NCBI RefSeq assembly: GCF_008629675.1
Contig: NZ_VWOX01000004.1
Span: 1 to 64,000 of the forward strand
Direction of reading: 5' to 3'
Length of the DNA: 64,000 nucleotides
DNA from: Roseiconus nitratireducens
GTDB lineage: Bacteria; Planctomycetota; Planctomycetia; Pirellulales; Pirellulaceae
Position numbers and translations under genes: made by a program. How positions within the stretch are numbered: position 1 is the first letter of the stretch; each line of letters starts with the position of its first letter. The notes under the pieces are model-generated. The model saw nothing but the letters and a program-made list of their open reading frames with translations, searched no databases and was not told the origin of the DNA. Positions 9,349-18,439 of the stretch are shown piece by piece.

Positions 9349-11151
9349 GTGCGTTTGATTACCACCTTGCTGATTTTGACAGGTCTTGCCAACACACTTG
9401 CCGCCCAGGTGGCCGATTGGCAGCCCGTGAAAGACTCCATGCTGACCCGGTGGGGGCGTTCGCTAACGCCGTCCGACGTGTGGTCGGAATACCCGCGTCC
9501 GGGGCTCAAGCGGCCTCAATGGACAAACCTGAATGGGCTTTGGCAGTACGCCGTGACCGATTCCGCCGAACGGCCGGATTCGTTTGACGGCCAAATTCTG
9601 GTCCCCTTCGCCATCGAAGCACCACTGTCCGGCGTTGGGCATCTGCTAAAGCCCGACGAAGTGCTTTGGTATCGCAGAACCTTCAGGCATGAAAACCAAG
9701 CCGATCACCGCTTGCTACTTCATTTTGAAGCGGTTGATTACGACACGGAAGTGTTCGTCAACGGCACCTCCGTCGGCAAACACGTCGGAAGCAGCGACCC
9801 GTTCAAATTCGACATCACGGACCAGTTGCAGGAAGGCGAGAACGAATTGACCGTCCGAGTCATCGATCGCACCGCCACGCCGCAAACACTCGGCAAGCAG
9901 AAGCTGAAGCCAAAGGGGATCTACTACACGCGGGTCTCGGGCATTTGGCAAACCGTCTGGACAGAATCGGTACCCAAACGCCGCATCGACTCGATCAAAA
10001 TGAAACCGCGTCTGGCGGATCGGTCGCTACGTGTCCTGCCCACGCTGGCCGGCACACCGCTGGATGGAGAACAGGTCCGGGTGACGGTGACCGACCGTGA
10101 TGGCAACGCGGTGCTGGCCGATGCCTCGTTGATGGCGCACTTTGAAACCGTCCACCCGTGGTCACCCAGCGATCCGTACCTGTACGACATCACCGTCGAA
10201 CTGCTCGACGGCGATGGTGAAGTGGTCGACCGCGTTGAAAGCTACGCCGGAATGCGTGAATTCGATATCGCCCGTGACCAGGCGGGCGACTTGCGGATGC
10301 GAATCAACGGCGAGTTCATCTTCCATTGGGGGCCGCTGGACCAGGGGTGGTGGCCCGACGGTTTGCTGACGCCTCCCTCGGATCAAGCGATGCGCTACGA
10401 CATCGAATTCTTGAAGCAAGCGGGCTTCAATACGATCCGCAAGCACATCAAAGTCGAACCGCGCCGCTACTATTACCACTGCGACAAGATCGGAATGTTG
10501 GTGTGGCAAGACATGCCTTCAACGGGCGAGCGGCCCAAATGGACACGGATGGCGCCCAATCCGCCAGAAGCCGAGAAGTCGGATGGCGATCGCAAACAGT
10601 TTGTCACTGAACTGAAAGCCATGGTTTCCAACCTCCGCAATCATCCTTCCGTCGCCGTTTGGGTCCCATTCAATGAACGGTGGGGACAACACGAATCGAT
10701 CCGCACGGCGGCGTTGATGGAGAACTTGGATGTCCGACGCCCAATCAATCTGGCCAGCGGCGGAAACTTTTTCCCGGCGGGCGACATCGCTGACCACCAT
10801 TCCTATCCCAATCCGGACTTCCCTCTCAACGACGAACGGTTCGACGACTACGTGAAGGTCGTGGGCGAATTTGGCGGTCACGGCTGGATGGTGACGGAGC
10901 ACCTTTGGAATCCAGATCGCCGCAACTGGGGGTACGGCGGTCTGCCCGAGACCAAGGAGGAGTACGTCCAACGCTATCGCGAAACGTTCTCCCAACTGAT
11001 GGACCTCAAACAGCAAGGAATCGCGGCGGGCATCTACACGCAGACCACGGACGTGGAAGGCGAAATCAACGGGCTGATGACCTACGACCGTGAAGTCCAG
11101 AAGATCCCCGCCAAGACCCTCGCCGAAATCCATTCACCGCTAAACGACTGA
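9349..11151 (+). CDS. Secreted glycoside hydrolase family 2 protein (beta-galactosidase/beta-glucuronidase type)
   Basis: Retaining exo-glycosidase of the GH2 fold, 600 aa from the GTG at 9349. That start gives a classical signal peptide (RLITTLLILTGLANTLAAQ); a longer frame from a GTG at 9250 would bury it behind 33 polar residues. Domains in order: jelly-roll sugar-binding domain (about 25-190, with LNGLWQYAVTD and WYRRTF), immunoglobulin-like domain (about 195-310) and TIM barrel (about 320-600). The acid/base Glu is E443 in PFNERWGQ and the nucleophile is E507 in VVGEFGGHGW. Length fits the compact beta-glucuronidase-like group rather than LacZ. Substrate is unknown; export suggests polysaccharide or glycan fragments. 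It is a single gene with no operon partner. Confidence 0.9.
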   Translation: MRLITTLLILTGLANTLAAQVADWQPVKDSMLTRWGRSLTPSDVWSEYPRPGLKRPQWTNLNGLWQYAVTDSAERPDSFDGQILVPFAIEAPLSGVGHLLKPDEVLWYRRTFRHENQADHRLLLHFEAVDYDTEVFVNGTSVGKHVGSSDPFKFDITDQLQEGENELTVRVIDRTATPQTLGKQKLKPKGIYYTRVSGIWQTVWTESVPKRRIDSIKMKPRLADRSLRVLPTLAGTPLDGEQVRVTVTDRDGNAVLADASLMAHFETVHPWSPSDPYLYDITVELLDGDGEVVDRVESYAGMREFDIARDQAGDLRMRINGEFIFHWGPLDQGWWPDGLLTPPSDQAMRYDIEFLKQAGFNTIRKHIKVEPRRYYYHCDKIGMLVWQDMPSTGERPKWTRMAPNPPEAEKSDGDRKQFVTELKAMVSNLRNHPSVAVWVPFNERWGQHESIRTAALMENLDVRRPINLASGGNFFPAGDIADHHSYPNPDFPLNDERFDDYVKVVGEFGGHGWMVTEHLWNPDRRNWGYGGLPETKEEYVQRYRETFSQLMDLKQQGIAAGIYTQTTDVEGEINGLMTYDREVQKIPAKTLAEIHSPLND

Positions 11152-11159
11152 CCCACCGA

Positions 11160-11205
11160 CGGCGGGCCAAGGAACAGCGGGCCAAGGGACGGCGGGCCGA
11201 GAGGT
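11160..11205. repeat. 15-bp tandem repeat, three copies
   Basis: Just after the glycoside hydrolase stop, the unit GGCGGGCCAAGGAAC (11161-11175) is followed by AGCGGGCCAAGGGAC (11176-11190) and a more diverged GGCGGGCCGAGAGGT (11191-11205). The region is non-coding. Confidence 0.75.
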
Positions 11206-11369
11206 ATTGAAACCGAGCACGGTGATCGATCCTCGGACATCACCCGCCGGCCTGGCGAGAGCGTGACCCCGTCAGAGCCGATCGGTTTCTCAGCGGGGAG
11301 ATCTCCGCTCGTTTTCGTCTCGGCGCCGTCAACGCCGAAACGACACTTTGGCATGCTCCGGCACGCGAT

Positions 11370-11993
11370 TCAGTTCGCCGGCGGTGCCGGCGGCATCGGC
11401 GTGACCGTTGCGGGCTCCAACGGCGGTGCGGCGTCAGACGCGGGCGCGGTATCGGCTTCCGGTGCCGTGATGACAGCTCCGGCGGGCAGATCGGTCGCCG
11501 GAGGCACGGGGTAGCTCCCGGACAGATCCATCGCATCGCAGACGCATCCGCCGTCGCACGCCGGGCCGCCGCAACACCCGCCGCCGCGGCCCCGATTGAC
11601 CTTTTCCGCGGTCCAGGTGTATTCGCAGGCGGGGCACTTGTACTTTTCCGTTTTCAACACGCAGACCTTGCGAAGACGGGCGCCGTTGTGGACACAGGCG
11701 GAACAGCCTCGTCCGCCACAGCTGTCGCACGCGGCACATGCAGCCTTCTTGGCGTGCTGCCATGGAAACACGACGCGGGGAATGCAAATCACTTTCGCTT
11801 CCACGTCAAAGCACTGCTTCTCGACTTCGACCTTCTCCGCCGACAACTTGCAAACGTGATCGCAAACGGGACAGCAGGCATGACCGGTTTGGTCAAACAA
11901 CTTGCCGTGGCCCGCTTCGGCCCGAGGCGAAAGCAGCGCGGCGAATGCCAACGCGAACAAGCACGCGAGTGTGAGTTGGATCTTTTGGTTCAT
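11370..11993 (-). CDS. Cysteine-rich secreted protein of unknown function
   Basis: Protein of 207 aa with a signal peptide (residues 1-27, cleavage near AEAGHG). The mature part carries about 19 cysteines, many in C-x2-C pairs: CCPVCDHVC near residue 40, CAACDSCGGRGCSAC near 85-100, and KCPACEYTW near 120, plus a glycine/cysteine cluster GGGCCGGPACDGGC. The last about 50 residues are Pro/Ala-rich and look disordered. The CxxC pairs resemble zinc ribbons, yet the protein is exported, so metal binding or disulfide scaffolding are both possible. The only gene in the same direction is the porin 48 bp upstream, so they may be cotranscribed. I do not recognise a named family. Confidence 0.8.
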   Translation of the reverse strand: MNQKIQLTLACLFALAFAALLSPRAEAGHGKLFDQTGHACCPVCDHVCKLSAEKVEVEKQCFDVEAKVICIPRVVFPWQHAKKAACAACDSCGGRGCSACVHNGARLRKVCVLKTEKYKCPACEYTWTAEKVNRGRGGGCCGGPACDGGCVCDAMDLSGSYPVPPATDLPAGAVITAPEADTAPASDAAPPLEPATVTPMPPAPPAN

Positions 11994-12041
11994 CTTTGAT
12001 TCGTCCGTGAGAGTATTGCGGGTGGGGCTGCGCGATCGGGT

Positions 12042-13622
12042 CTAGAAATCGATCATGTAGCGGAAGCCCAGGATGCTGAAGTCGCCGCCGATTCCCGCCG
12101 CTAATGGAACATCATCAAGCCCCTGACCGCCGTTTTCAATTTCACCAACCACGTAGTTGCACTGGATCTTCGAATAGGCCGTCCAGTACCAGTTCAGACC
12201 GGCAGTGATTCCGTAGCCCCGTCCCCCGCGGATGTCCGAATCGGAAAGGTCCAGGTAGTCACCACGAAGCGCCACGCACAGTGCCCCCCAGCCTTTCCCG
12301 GTGCCGCCGCGACAGCGATCGACGACGAAGAAGTTCTCGAACGGTTTGACTCGATCGATCGTGCCCGACGTGCGATTGAGCGGGATGTATTCGCCCGTCA
12401 AGAAGTACGATGCGAACAGATAGCCCCCTTGAAAATGAAGGTTGCTGCCGTTGAAACCACCCGCAGGATCGCGCTGCACCCAAGTGTTGATGTATTCGCC
12501 GGTGATTTGCAACGCACCGATGTTCAACATCGATTCCAACCCCAGTTCCTGGTAGCCTTCGGACCCCAGGATTCGGTTGGTGTTCCACCATCGGGAATCG
12601 CTTCGCGCCAGCGGCCGCGTCCGAAACCTGGCCTCATTCTGGTTCTGGTCGTTGTCGATGGTCCCGTCGCCATCGGTGGTGTTGACCGACCCGGAAAGTC
12701 CCCAGTGCCAGTAGCCACGTCCGCCACTGATTTCGTCGTACCAGGGACTTCCCGACAGACGACCGTACAGACCGGCTTCGTCATAGTCGCCGCGGTAACG
12801 ACCGTCGGTGCTAATGTTTTCCAGCAGAAACGCTCCATACCGCCAGTGCACCGACTCGGCGTCGTTGTAACCGTACATGCAGACACCCAAACGTCGCGCG
12901 TCCTCGTTGAACGCTTCGACGGCCAACGGTCGCTCGGCGAACACGTTGTGGCGGCTGCTGTTCAGGTGATCCAAACCGATCGGGCGCTTTTGGTTTCCGA
13001 TCAACAGCGTCTGATTGTGCGGCAGATTGTTGAATCCGAGGTACACGTCCTTCATCTCCGCCGATGACGGATTGTTGAAGTCCAACTGGATTCGGTACAG
13101 CATGTTTTGGGGAACGGTGCCGGTCCACGTCAGCCGGATTCGGCGGAAATCCCAACGATCTTCCGGATCGTCATTCGGATCCCCCGTCTCAAGCTCGTTG
13201 ACCCCCGGGTCGCTGTCCAAAAAGTTCCAGTTGTCCAGGTGAATTCGGCCGTTGAGCTTGTACGCCGGCTTCTTCTTCTTGGCGTCCGCGTCGCTTTTCA
13301 GCTCATCCTGGTAATCCTTCCAGCTGGTTTCCAACTCTCCGACGCGTTCCAGCAGTTCCTCGTATTCACCGATCGGAACCGTCCCTGCGGGAAAGGACGA
13401 ACGGGTATCGTCGCCGTCCCCATCGGTTTCGATCAGTCCCGTGTCCGCCTGATCGATCACGTCGTTTTGCAGCATTGCCGTCTGGTAGGTCGGCAACAAC
13501 GCATCGTTGTGCGATAGAAGTCCCAAACCATCATCGGCCTGAGCGGACGCGAGGCCCGAAACGAAACTGAGTGCGAGCGCGACGGTGGTACGTCGGCAGC
13601 GCGCTGAGAGAGATGGTCTCAT
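12042..13622 (-). CDS. OprO/OprP-family porin
   Basis: Outer-membrane beta-barrel protein of 526 aa. There is a signal peptide (residues 1-29, cleavage near ASAQADD), a short charged helical segment with coiled-coil character (YEELLERVGELETSWKDYQDEL, about 86-107), then a barrel of alternating strands starting near KLNGRIHLDNWNFLD. It has family features such as LLIGNQKRPIGLDHL and ends in an aromatic residue (YMIDF), typical of barrel insertion. OprO/P proteins of Pseudomonas are phosphate/polyphosphate-selective, but many planctomycete members are of unknown specificity. The divergent neighbour is phoU, which fits a phosphate role without proving it. Confidence 0.88.
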   Translation of the reverse strand: MRPSLSARCRRTTVALALSFVSGLASAQADDGLGLLSHNDALLPTYQTAMLQNDVIDQADTGLIETDGDGDDTRSSFPAGTVPIGEYEELLERVGELETSWKDYQDELKSDADAKKKKPAYKLNGRIHLDNWNFLDSDPGVNELETGDPNDDPEDRWDFRRIRLTWTGTVPQNMLYRIQLDFNNPSSAEMKDVYLGFNNLPHNQTLLIGNQKRPIGLDHLNSSRHNVFAERPLAVEAFNEDARRLGVCMYGYNDAESVHWRYGAFLLENISTDGRYRGDYDEAGLYGRLSGSPWYDEISGGRGYWHWGLSGSVNTTDGDGTIDNDQNQNEARFRTRPLARSDSRWWNTNRILGSEGYQELGLESMLNIGALQITGEYINTWVQRDPAGGFNGSNLHFQGGYLFASYFLTGEYIPLNRTSGTIDRVKPFENFFVVDRCRGGTGKGWGALCVALRGDYLDLSDSDIRGGRGYGITAGLNWYWTAYSKIQCNYVVGEIENGGQGLDDVPLAAGIGGDFSILGFRYMIDF

Positions 13623-14039
13623 CGCTGTTGGTCATCCATGAACTAGTCGATTCACTCCGTCCACCGGTCGATCCTTCAACCGGATGCGGACGGATTCCGC
13701 CAATCAATGAGCCGAGATCCAAACCAAGGTGTCACTCGCCTCCAGGTGCCCGAATCGGAATAAACGTAACCGGTGCTACGGCCCGATCCCTTGATTTGCC
13801 ATCGCTTTCACAATTACGAAACAAACGATCGGCATCGCCCGCGACGGGAACGCAATCGGACGGACCCGAACAATCCGTCGATAGCGACACCACCGGGTTG
13901 TCCCAATCCGCACAATCGTCTGGCTTTTCCAAGATTCGAGGGGTAGAATGAAGCGAATGTTAAGAAACCATGAAGGTTTGGGCATCGCCGGTCGTTCTCT
14001 GCATAGGCGTGTCGCGCTTTCAAGAAACAAGAGGGTCTG
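13623..14039. other. Intergenic region between porin and phoU
   Basis: A 417-bp gap with divergent promoters expected. I searched by eye for tandem CTGTCAT-like pho boxes and found none convincing. A GAGGG at 14031-14035 serves as the phoU ribosome binding site. Nothing else is supported. Confidence 0.4.
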
Positions 14040-14717
14040 ATGAAAGCACTCCAGTCGAACCTCCGCTCCATCGAAGACGCCATCTGCCAGCAAGCCGATC
14101 GCGCCGAATCGATGATCCGATCCGCCTATCGAGGATTGTGCGAACGTTGCCTGGGAACTGCCGACGAAGTGCGTTCCATGGAGGTCCAAATCAATGACTT
14201 GGAAGTCCTGATCGAAGAACGTTGCCTGACCCTCTTGGCGCTGCAACAACCCGTCGCCAGCGATCTTCGCCGCGTCGCAGCGGCGTTGAAAATCAATGCC
14301 GATTTGGAACGCATCGCCGACCTGGCTCTCAAGCTGGCCGAACGGACCGAGTCGCTGATCGACTACCCCGAAGTTCTGATTCCGACCAAACTTAGCGAGA
14401 TGGTGCTGTGGGCGATCGGAATGGTCCAGGACGCAAAACAGGCGTTCGTTGCCAACGATCCGCAGTTGGCCCGTGAGGTCTGTCGCCGTGACAGCGAACT
14501 GGACGAGATGAATCGCGCCGTGATTGATGAATTGGTCGCGACGATGGAGGCCAATCCCCATCAGGTGTCCATGTACCTGCACGTGTTCTCGGCTTCCCGA
14601 ATCGTCGAGCGAATCGGTGACCACGCGACCAACATCGCCGAAGACGTCGAATACGTTGTCGAGGGAGAAATCACCCGCCATCGATCCGGCAAGACGGCGG
14701 GACGCGCCAGCGCGTGA
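14040..14717 (+). CDS. phoU: Phosphate signalling complex protein PhoU
   Basis: Cytosolic helical protein of 225 aa, the normal PhoU length. Two repeats of a three-helix bundle are visible, each carrying the acidic metal-binding type pattern: LRRVAAALKINADLERIADLA (about 77-97) and the second-half counterpart ASRIVERIGDHATNIAEDVEYV (about 185-206). PhoU links the PstSCAB phosphate transporter to the PhoR/PhoB sensor system and damps phosphate uptake. No pst or phoR/phoB genes are in the window, so this copy stands alone, divergent from an OprO/P-type porin. The ATG at 14040 follows AGAGGG with 4-nt spacing. The following 548 bp contain no gene, so it is probably monocistronic here. Confidence 0.95.
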   Translation: MKALQSNLRSIEDAICQQADRAESMIRSAYRGLCERCLGTADEVRSMEVQINDLEVLIEERCLTLLALQQPVASDLRRVAAALKINADLERIADLALKLAERTESLIDYPEVLIPTKLSEMVLWAIGMVQDAKQAFVANDPQLAREVCRRDSELDEMNRAVIDELVATMEANPHQVSMYLHVFSASRIVERIGDHATNIAEDVEYVVEGEITRHRSGKTAGRASA

Positions 14718-15265
14718 CCCCGGCCGCATTCGCGGATCAATCCGACGGCCGTGTTTTCGCGGCCGACAGGTCGGCGATGGGATTCAGCGCACACGGAGAG
14801 CATCAACCGGGAATCTGCCGGACCTCCGAATCGGCCACGGAATACGCGGCCGCTATTGCAACCGCGCGACGTTCGAGCGGCTTCTCGCTCGGACAAACCA
14901 ACCGCCTCCCGGCCGTGGCCCTGGTCGTCAGCTTGCCGACCATCGGATGAACCACTGGCCGCGTGAAGCCGGTCGGGTGGGTCGTGCCGCCGCTTGTCTT
15001 TCTTTCCGGCAGGGCCACGACATGGAACCGCCGCCACCCCTCGCGGGTGGCTGCGACCGATCGCCACGAAGCGGTAGCGTTTCTGACGGTTAGACGGGTG
15101 TTGATCATCCAAATCGCATGACCGCTCCACCCTTTTGTGACCGCACGCGGTTCCCGCAAGCTAATTTCAAATGCGGTCGAACGCGGACTCGTGCTTGTTC
15201 AATGGCGCCGCGGAGGAGTTGCCTGACATTTTCCCACGTCCCTGCAAGACAAGTCCCTGGAAGAC
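14718..15265. other. Intergenic region with a GC-rich hairpin
   Basis: A 548-bp non-coding gap between phoU and the ABC exporter. A perfect 7-bp stem GCCACCC/GGGTGGC (15033-15039 and 15045-15051) with a 5-nt loop is the only clear structure; no T-run follows, so I do not call it a Rho-independent terminator. The open frames here lack family features. Confidence 0.4.
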
Positions 15266-16096
15266 ATGATCCACGTCCAGCATCTGTCAAAGACCTACCA
15301 GGATCTTCAACGGGGAAGGTTCGTGGCGGTCGACGGCGTGTCTTTCTCGGTGCGGGCGGGCGAAATCTTCGGTCTTCTGGGTCCCAACGGTGCCGGAAAG
15401 ACGACGGTGCTGCGGATCTTGAGCACCATCCTGGAACCGTCCGGCGGCATTGCGACCGTCGCGGGATTTGATGTCGTCCGGGACGCGGCCGATGTGCGAC
15501 GCAACATCGGTTTCGTCAGCAACAACACCGCGATCTACGACCGGATGACCGCCTGGGAAATGGTGCAGTACTTCGGACGGCTGCACGGCATGAAATCCGA
15601 TTTGCTGCGTCAGCGACTGGAAACACTTTTCGACCAGTTGAGGATGAATGAGTTTCGCGATGTGCCCGGCGCGAAGATGTCGACGGGTATGAAACAGAAG
15701 GTTTCCATCGCGCGGGCCATGGTCCACGACCCGCCCGTGCTGGTCTTCGATGAAGCCACTCTGGGTTTGGACGTTCTGGTGGCTCGCAACCTGCTGTCGG
15801 TCATTCGATCGTTGCGCGAGGCGGGCAAGTGCCTGATCTTCTCGACACACATCATGAGTGAAGTGGAACGGCTGTGCGACCGAATCGCGATCATGTACCG
15901 CGGCAAGATTCTGGACACGGGAACACTTGATGAATTGCGGGGGCGGCACCGCGAGGACGATTTCGAGGAGCTCTTTTTCGGCCTCCTCAGTCAGCACGAG
16001 CAGGAACGTCGCAACGGCGATCTCGACGGATCGGTGATGGCCGACCCCGGCGGATGGTCGGTCGCCGCGACCGCTCCGGGAGAAACATCGGCATGA
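15266..16096 (+). CDS. ABC transporter ATP-binding protein, NatA type
   Basis: ATPase subunit of an ABC-2 type exporter, 276 aa. Walker [10 protein letters not shown] at 39-47, a NatA-like signature STGMKQKV (139-146) in place of LSGGQ, and Walker B LVFDEA (159-164) followed by TLGLDV. The C-terminus after about residue 225 is a short tail. Its stop TGA overlaps the ATG of the permease gene (ATGA at 16093-16096), so the subunits are translationally coupled. NatA/NatB systems were first described as sodium or drug exporters; the substrate here is unknown. Confidence 0.93.
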   Translation: MIHVQHLSKTYQDLQRGRFVAVDGVSFSVRAGEIFGLLGPNGAGKTTVLRILSTILEPSGGIATVAGFDVVRDAADVRRNIGFVSNNTAIYDRMTAWEMVQYFGRLHGMKSDLLRQRLETLFDQLRMNEFRDVPGAKMSTGMKQKVSIARAMVHDPPVLVFDEATLGLDVLVARNLLSVIRSLREAGKCLIFSTHIMSEVERLCDRIAIMYRGKILDTGTLDELRGRHREDDFEELFFGLLSQHEQERRNGDLDGSVMADPGGWSVAATAPGETSA

Positions 16097-18405
16097 GTGC
16101 ACGCACGAGCGTGATTCGCTCGACGGAGGAAGATACCGATCGCACGCGGTTGTCGGCCGTTTGGTTGATCTACCTTCGCGAGATGCGCGACCAACTGCGG
16201 GATCGGCGAACGTTGTTCACGATCGCCGTCCTGCCGATCATGTTGTACCCGCTGGTCGGCATGCTGCTGATGCAGATCGCCCAGTTTTCCCAAGAGAACC
16301 CGACCTCGGTGTGCCTCATCGGCAGCGAGCATTTGGAAGGGGCTCCTCCGCTGATCGAGGGAAGCCAATTGGCCGCCTCCCTGATCGACGCGCCCGAATC
16401 AATCCAGCTCAGAACCTACCGATATGACGAATTGAGTTCCGACAGCGGTTGGAGATCCCGCGCCGAAGGCTGGGTCCAGGCGGGCGCCTTCGATGTCGTC
16501 GCCGTGATTCCGCCCAACCTGGCAGGTGAAAAGTCGGCGGAGGCTTCCGCCGCTGCCGATTCGACGACGGATGGCAATCAGTCAACGCCAAGTTCAGCGT
16601 CCGGTTCGAATGATGCGGAATCCGTGGAACAACCGCGCATTGAGATGCTGTACAACGTCGGCAGCGATCAATCAGTGCTGGCGCGGGAGCGGCTGGTCGG
16701 TGTGCTTTCCGCTTGGCGAGGTGAATGGATCAAACAGCGACTGGCCCACGTGGGGATCGATCCCGATTCGCTGCTGCCGTTCGAATGGTCAGACAGCAAC
16801 GTTGCGCCGCAACAAACACGGGAGGCAGCTTTCTGGAGCAAGCTGTTGCCTTTCATCATGCTGGTCTGGGCGATGACCGGCGCTTTCTATCCCGCGATTG
16901 ATTTGGTCGCTGGCGAAAAAGAACGCGGCACCCTGGAAACGCTGCTCTGCAGCCCAGCGCTGCGAAGCGAAATCGTGTGGGGGAAATTGGCCGCGGTGGC
17001 AACCTTCAGCATGTCCACGGCACTTCTGAACGCGGGCAGCATGCTGATCACCAGTTCGCTGGTATTCAAAAATCTGAACATCGCCGGCGCGTCGAGCTCG
17101 CTGGGCGCGCCGCCGCTGGCCCCCATGCTGTGGCTGCTGGTCGCATTGATTCCGCTTTCCATTCTGTTTAGCGCGTTGGCGTTGGCCGTGGCAGCGATGG
17201 CACGTAGCAGCAAAGAGGGTCAGTACTACCTGATGCCCCTGATGATGGTCACATTGCCATTGGTGATGCTGCCCATGCTTCCCGGCACCACCTTGAATTT
17301 CGGTACCAGTTTGATTCCGGTGACCGGAATGTTTCTGCTGGTGCGATCGCTTGTTGAAGGCCAGTATGCATCTGCCGTGTTCTTCGTGCCCATGGTGCTG
17401 ACGGTCACGGGCAGTTGTTTGTGGCTGGCGGCGCGCTGGGCCCGGCGCCAGTTCGAAGACGAATCGGTATTGTTCGGCGGCGGTGAGCAGTGGGAACTGG
17501 GCATGTGGGTCCGGCACCTGTGGCGGGATCGCCAGACCGCGGCGACGCCGGCCCAGGCCTATGCGTGCGGGGCGATCATTCTGGTCTGTCTGTTCTTCGC
17601 CCGGCTGACGGTCAGCGAAATGCCGACAACGTTCGCGGGGATCGCCAAGCTGGTGATGATGCCGCAAACCTTGATCGTGTTTCCCGCCTTGATCATGGCG
17701 GTGATGCTGACGACGTCGACTCGACAAAGCCTGCGCATTCGCATGCCTCACTGGACCACGTTCCCGATGGGCGTGTTGCTAGCGATCACTTTGCATCCTT
17801 CCTACATGATGCTTTCCAAGTTCATCAACCACTTGTACCCGGTCAGCGAGCAGGCGGCCGAAGCGATGCGTCCGTTCGCTGAGCAGATCGCTGCGGCCCC
17901 CTGGTCAGCCGTTTTGCTGTTGATGGCGTTGCTTCCTGCGGTCTGCGAAGAGCTGGCTTTCCGCGGTTTCATTTTCGGCGGACTGGTCCGAGAGAACGGC
18001 AAGCTGCGGGCGGTCGTGCTGACGGCGCTGATGTTCGGGATTTCGCACGGGGTCCTGCAACAATCGATCGCGGCCTCCATGATGGGATTGATCCTCGGAT
18101 GGATCACGCTGAAAACCGGAAGTGTCTTGCCGGGGATACTGATTCACTTCACCAACAACGCCCTCTCAGTCTCGCTCGGACGGATCGCAGAGAGCAACTG
18201 GCACGCGGCTTCGTTGTTCCTTCAAGAAACGGAAATGGGGCCCGTTTATCAACCCTTCTGGACGCTGATCGGGATGGGGGTTGCCGCCACCTGCCTGCTG
18301 TACTTCGGGACGATGAATCCGGTCGTCGACGAAAGCGATTCGGAGCCGGTGGAACAGGGGCATCGAGACCTGATCGATCCCACTGCGGCACTAGCATCGG
18401 CATGA
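16093..18405 (+). CDS. ABC-2 permease (NatB type) fused to CPBP intramembrane protease
   Basis: Fusion membrane protein of 770 aa from the ATG at 16093, which overlaps the ATPase stop. Residues 1-480 are a NatB-like permease: one N-terminal membrane segment ([20 protein letters not shown]), a large extracytoplasmic domain with an Ala/Ser-rich low-complexity linker (about 150-180), then several membrane segments beginning [19 protein letters not shown]. Residues about 490-740 form a CPBP (CAAX-like) protease domain with E619-E620-L-A-F-R624, H652 in SHGVLQQS, and H685 with N688-N689 in IHFTNNALS, the expected catalytic set. This fusion recurs in planctomycetes. It may couple export with cleavage of an exported peptide or protein; that is an inference. 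Confidence 0.92.
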   Translation: MSARTSVIRSTEEDTDRTRLSAVWLIYLREMRDQLRDRRTLFTIAVLPIMLYPLVGMLLMQIAQFSQENPTSVCLIGSEHLEGAPPLIEGSQLAASLIDAPESIQLRTYRYDELSSDSGWRSRAEGWVQAGAFDVVAVIPPNLAGEKSAEASAAADSTTDGNQSTPSSASGSNDAESVEQPRIEMLYNVGSDQSVLARERLVGVLSAWRGEWIKQRLAHVGIDPDSLLPFEWSDSNVAPQQTREAAFWSKLLPFIMLVWAMTGAFYPAIDLVAGEKERGTLETLLCSPALRSEIVWGKLAAVATFSMSTALLNAGSMLITSSLVFKNLNIAGASSSLGAPPLAPMLWLLVALIPLSILFSALALAVAAMARSSKEGQYYLMPLMMVTLPLVMLPMLPGTTLNFGTSLIPVTGMFLLVRSLVEGQYASAVFFVPMVLTVTGSCLWLAARWARRQFEDESVLFGGGEQWELGMWVRHLWRDRQTAATPAQAYACGAIILVCLFFARLTVSEMPTTFAGIAKLVMMPQTLIVFPALIMAVMLTTSTRQSLRIRMPHWTTFPMGVLLAITLHPSYMMLSKFINHLYPVSEQAAEAMRPFAEQIAAAPWSAVLLLMALLPAVCEELAFRGFIFGGLVRENGKLRAVVLTALMFGISHGVLQQSIAASMMGLILGWITLKTGSVLPGILIHFTNNALSVSLGRIAESNWHAASLFLQETEMGPVYQPFWTLIGMGVAATCLLYFGTMNPVVDESDSEPVEQGHRDLIDPTAALASA

Positions 18406-18439
18406 CCACGGGGCCCGGATGCGGGCAATCAACCAGCGT

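Noticed and set aside
13623..14039. A pho box in the porin-phoU gap
   Set aside because: No tandem CTGTCAT-like repeats at the proper 11-nt spacing were found by eye.
15033..15051. A Rho-independent terminator for phoU
   Set aside because: The 7-bp hairpin is more than 300 bp from the phoU stop and has no T-run.
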